Source of the DNA: Rhabdochlamydiaceae bacterium
Lineage (GTDB): Bacteria; Chlamydiota; Chlamydiia; Chlamydiales; Rhabdochlamydiaceae
Reading direction: 5' to 3'
Length of the DNA stretch: 64,000 bases
Assembly: GCA_019745395.1 (NCBI GenBank)
Contig: JAIETG010000021.1
Coordinates: 1 to 64,000 of the forward strand
Under the pieces are notes generated by a model, which was not told where the DNA came from, did not search any database, and was given only the letters and a program-made list of their open reading frames with translations. Positions 62,176 through 64,000 of the stretch are shown here, in pieces (positions within the stretch are counted from its first letter, which is position 1; each line of letters opens with the position of its first letter). The position numbers were made by a program, and so were the translations under genes.

Positions 62176-63441
62176 ATGTTGATTCAAGATTCTGTTAATC
62201 CTTCTTCTCAAGTCTCAATCAGTTCTTGTGATGTTTCTGATCAGAGTGTGGAAAATTTACGTCTACTAGTCAATATGCTATGCCCATGTGATGCTATAAA
62301 AAAAGAGGCTTTTTTAAATAAGTGGGATCTTTATAAGGCAATATTTCAGAAGGTTTTTTCTTCTTATGACACTCAAAATATGTCAGAAATTTTTCAGAAA
62401 ATGTTTTCTTCCCCATCCGATAAATCGGTTATTATCCTTACAGATTTAGAGCCAGATGATAGAAGAGCTTTAGAAATCGCTACCTCTTATTTTGATAACA
62501 AATATATTCTTTTCGTTGGATGTTCTTTAGCTCATTCAGGAAGAAAAACAGCATTGACTAGAGTACATTTGGATAAATTAGGTGCTGAGGAAGTTCCGGT
62601 TGTTCAAGGTACAGGCGGAGATCTTTTTTCTTATGGTACGGTTTCTTCGATGAAGGCTGCTATAACGTATTTGCAAGAAGGCGTAGGGATTTTAGGGGAT
62701 AGGGAACTACAAGAGATCAATTTAAGGCCTTATTCTTCTTTGGCGCTGCAAAATAGTTTGGCAGAAGCTTTGGATAAAGCTGATCCCAAGAGTATAGATT
62801 TTATAATTTTAGCTCCTCCGACAGATCTGGTGCAGGTTTTGAAAAAAGAACCTAAAATTGCCGAAAAAATCAGGTCTATACACATAATGGGAGGCTGGTT
62901 TGAAAAAGAGGGGAAAAAATATACATCTTACAATTTTGATATGGATATAGATGCGGCAGCTGATTTGATGGCCATGGAAAATATTCCTATGTACTTGTAT
63001 TCTTCCCATCTTCTAAAAAATACATTCGGAAGATCTGTTAATCGAGATAATTTTCCTGCTGTGATTGACATCATAGAAAAATGCACGCCCTATCTTGGCT
63101 TTTTGCAAGATTCTCAGAATGCGACGATTCACTGGAATGAACATGTTATGAAAACCATTGTGGAACTGGAGAAAATTATAGGTCCTTATAAAGATCATCA
63201 ATTTACTCCTGCGGATCTATGTCCTGTTATAGGTATGATAAATCCACAATTTGTCAAAAGTTATGAACCCATATCGATACAGATAGACCGATCTCATAGC
63301 AAGCAAAGCTCCTGTGAAATGTATGTGGAAAATAATCCTAACTCTTCTATAAGGCTTGTCACTGATATTGACTTGGACATTTTTCAAAAAGAAATTCAAC
63401 TTGCTTATTTGCGTCATCTTCTAAAGGATTTATATAGATAG
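62176..63441 (+). CDS. Nucleoside-hydrolase-like protein
   Basis: The product is 421 aa from ATG 62176 (GTG 62167 is an alternative). After ~85 unassigned residues comes VIILTDLEPDDRRALEIA, which fits the calcium-binding N-terminal motif of inosine-uridine nucleoside hydrolases and DUF1593 proteins (TDLE-DD in place of DTDPGIDDA). APPTDLVQVLKKEPKIAEKI, IHIMGGW and the later FDMDIDAAADLM match the rest of the fold. The family cleaves ribonucleosides to base and ribose. The changed first motif leaves activity open. It may feed the nucleobase carriers near 1-9 kb, but this is inference. Confidence 0.6.
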   Translation: MLIQDSVNPSSQVSISSCDVSDQSVENLRLLVNMLCPCDAIKKEAFLNKWDLYKAIFQKVFSSYDTQNMSEIFQKMFSSPSDKSVIILTDLEPDDRRALEIATSYFDNKYILFVGCSLAHSGRKTALTRVHLDKLGAEEVPVVQGTGGDLFSYGTVSSMKAAITYLQEGVGILGDRELQEINLRPYSSLALQNSLAEALDKADPKSIDFIILAPPTDLVQVLKKEPKIAEKIRSIHIMGGWFEKEGKKYTSYNFDMDIDAAADLMAMENIPMYLYSSHLLKNTFGRSVNRDNFPAVIDIIEKCTPYLGFLQDSQNATIHWNEHVMKTIVELEKIIGPYKDHQFTPADLCPVIGMINPQFVKSYEPISIQIDRSHSKQSSCEMYVENNPNSSIRLVTDIDLDIFQKEIQLAYLRHLLKDLYR

Positions 63442-63657
63442 GTTTATCGAGTTCTTCTGTTATCTACAAAATACGAAAGTAAGATGTAGTCAGTTAGAGG
63501 GGAAATCCTCATTAGACCCGAGATTGATCGGGCAATAGCTACAGTAGTATTTTCTCTTGTTTCAGAGGTTTCCTTAGTTTCCTGCGACGACCCTAGAGTT
63601 GTTTATCTAATATAAAGCCTCTAAGTCAAGCCACCAGCTCTCTAATATTTAAGAATT
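63442..63657. other. Gap with short hairpins
   Basis: 216 bases between convergent genes, no coding frame. Hairpins GAGG/CCTC (near 63497-63510) and CCCGA/TCGGG (near 63517-63532) are visible. I looked for tmRNA, RNase P and SRP RNA signatures and saw none. A terminator without a strong T-tract is possible. Confidence 0.35.
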
Positions 63658-64000
63658 TTAATCGTCACGATGGACTGATAGCGCTCCAAAGGCTTGAGAA
63701 ACAGGCATAAGCTCGATGCGGTTGATGTTAACATGAGCTGGCGCATTCATGCAAAAAAAGATCGTTTCTGCTATGTCTTTTGCTGTTAGAGGATTTGCTT
63801 TGTCATAGAGCTTGTTGACCTTTTGGAGGTCTCCTTTAAAGCGTACTTCAGAAAATTCAGTTTCTCCGGTAAGACCTGGTTCTATACAGCTAACCCTTAC
63901 GGAGGTTCCTAAAAGATCTGCGCGTAGATTCATGGAAAATTGGTGCACAAAGGCTTTTGTTGCACCGTAAACGTTACCTCCAGGATATGCATAAGTACCT
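63658..64000 (-). CDS. ydfG: C-terminal part of a YdfG-type short-chain dehydrogenase, cut by the right edge
   Basis: The visible frame continues beyond the right edge and includes the catalytic YGATKAF, then FSMNLRADLLGTSVRVSCIE, PGLTGETEFSEVRFKGD and the C-terminal PAHVNINRIELMPVSQ and HRDD. This closely matches the end of E. coli YdfG, an NADP-dependent 3-hydroxy acid (serine, malonic semialdehyde) dehydrogenase. The N-terminal nucleotide-binding half is outside the window. Confidence 0.8.
   Translation of the reverse strand, partial: GTYAYPGGNVYGATKAFVHQFSMNLRADLLGTSVRVSCIEPGLTGETEFSEVRFKGDLQKVNKLYDKANPLTAKDIAETIFFCMNAPAHVNINRIELMPVSQAFGALSVHRDD

Noticed and set aside
63442-63657. tmRNA or another housekeeping RNA in the structured gap
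   Set aside because: No T-loop TTCGA sequence, no tag-peptide frame ending TAA and no acceptor-stem pair; only short hairpins.

Overview
The window looks like the chromosome of a chlamydia-like bacterium (phylum Chlamydiota, most likely a Parachlamydiales family rather than the genus Chlamydia). The strongest reason is the right-hand cluster murF-mraY-murD-LysM/nlpD-ftsW-murG-murC-ftsQ, in the order I know from chlamydiae. Other chlamydia-type genes agree: a groEL paralog without groES, a dnaX-ebfC pair, an SNF-type sodium symporter, BrnQ, a HemY-type protoporphyrinogen oxidase, an Inc-like bilobed membrane protein, a lysine/alanine-rich histone-like protein, and many secreted or membrane proteins of unknown family. 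MurC is not fused to Ddl as it is in C. trachomatis, which argues against the genus Chlamydia. I cannot name the species. There is one tRNA (Cys) and no rRNA, insertion sequence or CRISPR array.

Layout. 0-1 kb: a tandem pair of secreted paralogs, the first cut by the window edge. 1-9.6 kb: three NCS1/CodB-like permease genes, one broken by a stop codon, interleaved with two copies of an unrecognised 375-385 aa family. 9.6-20.6 kb: a DUF1398 gene abutting a DUF3800 fragment, a tropinone-reductase-like SDR, a TPR-like secreted protein, an apparently exported SDR fused to DUF1653, an SNF symporter, an HTH protein, and a minus-strand operon brnQ / ATP-grasp / photolyase / PAS protein preceded by a candidate transcription attenuator. 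20.9-29.4 kb: hemG, an 878 aa protein ending in a CaaX-like box, ebfC-dnaX, and a PgpH-like 7TM-HD protein. 29.4-34 kb: an accessory patch of Cys-rich secreted proteins, a PKD-like protein and a zeta-toxin-like kinase, with decayed copies and duplicated 3' ends. 34-43.8 kb: SDR, phosphohexomutase, AAA/DUF4143 ATPase, YkgJ-like protein, metallophosphoesterase, Inc-like and histone-like genes, groEL paralog, rsmI, tRNA-Cys. 43.8-50.6 kb: a helical unknown, the decayed 3' part of a giant DUF3638/DUF3645-type gene, and an OPT transporter. 51-61 kb: a kinase-like protein, then the peptidoglycan/division operon. 61-64 kb: secreted GDPD, a nucleoside-hydrolase-like protein, and the C-terminal part of a YdfG-type SDR.

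How it fits together. The repertoire is import-heavy (NCS1-like, SNF, BrnQ and OPT carriers), with nucleobase/nucleoside salvage suggested by the NCS1-like permeases and the nucleoside hydrolase, as expected for an intracellular bacterium. A conserved core (murF-ftsQ, dnaX-ebfC, rsmI) is separated by duplicated, truncated and nonsense-interrupted accessory genes. Four reading frames continue on both sides of a stop codon (TAA, TAG, TAG and TGA), and two more carry apparent frameshifts. The least described items are the exported SDR-DUF1653 fusion, the CaaX-ending 878 aa protein, the kinase-like protein before murF, and the duplicated module linking an unknown gene to NCS1-like permeases.
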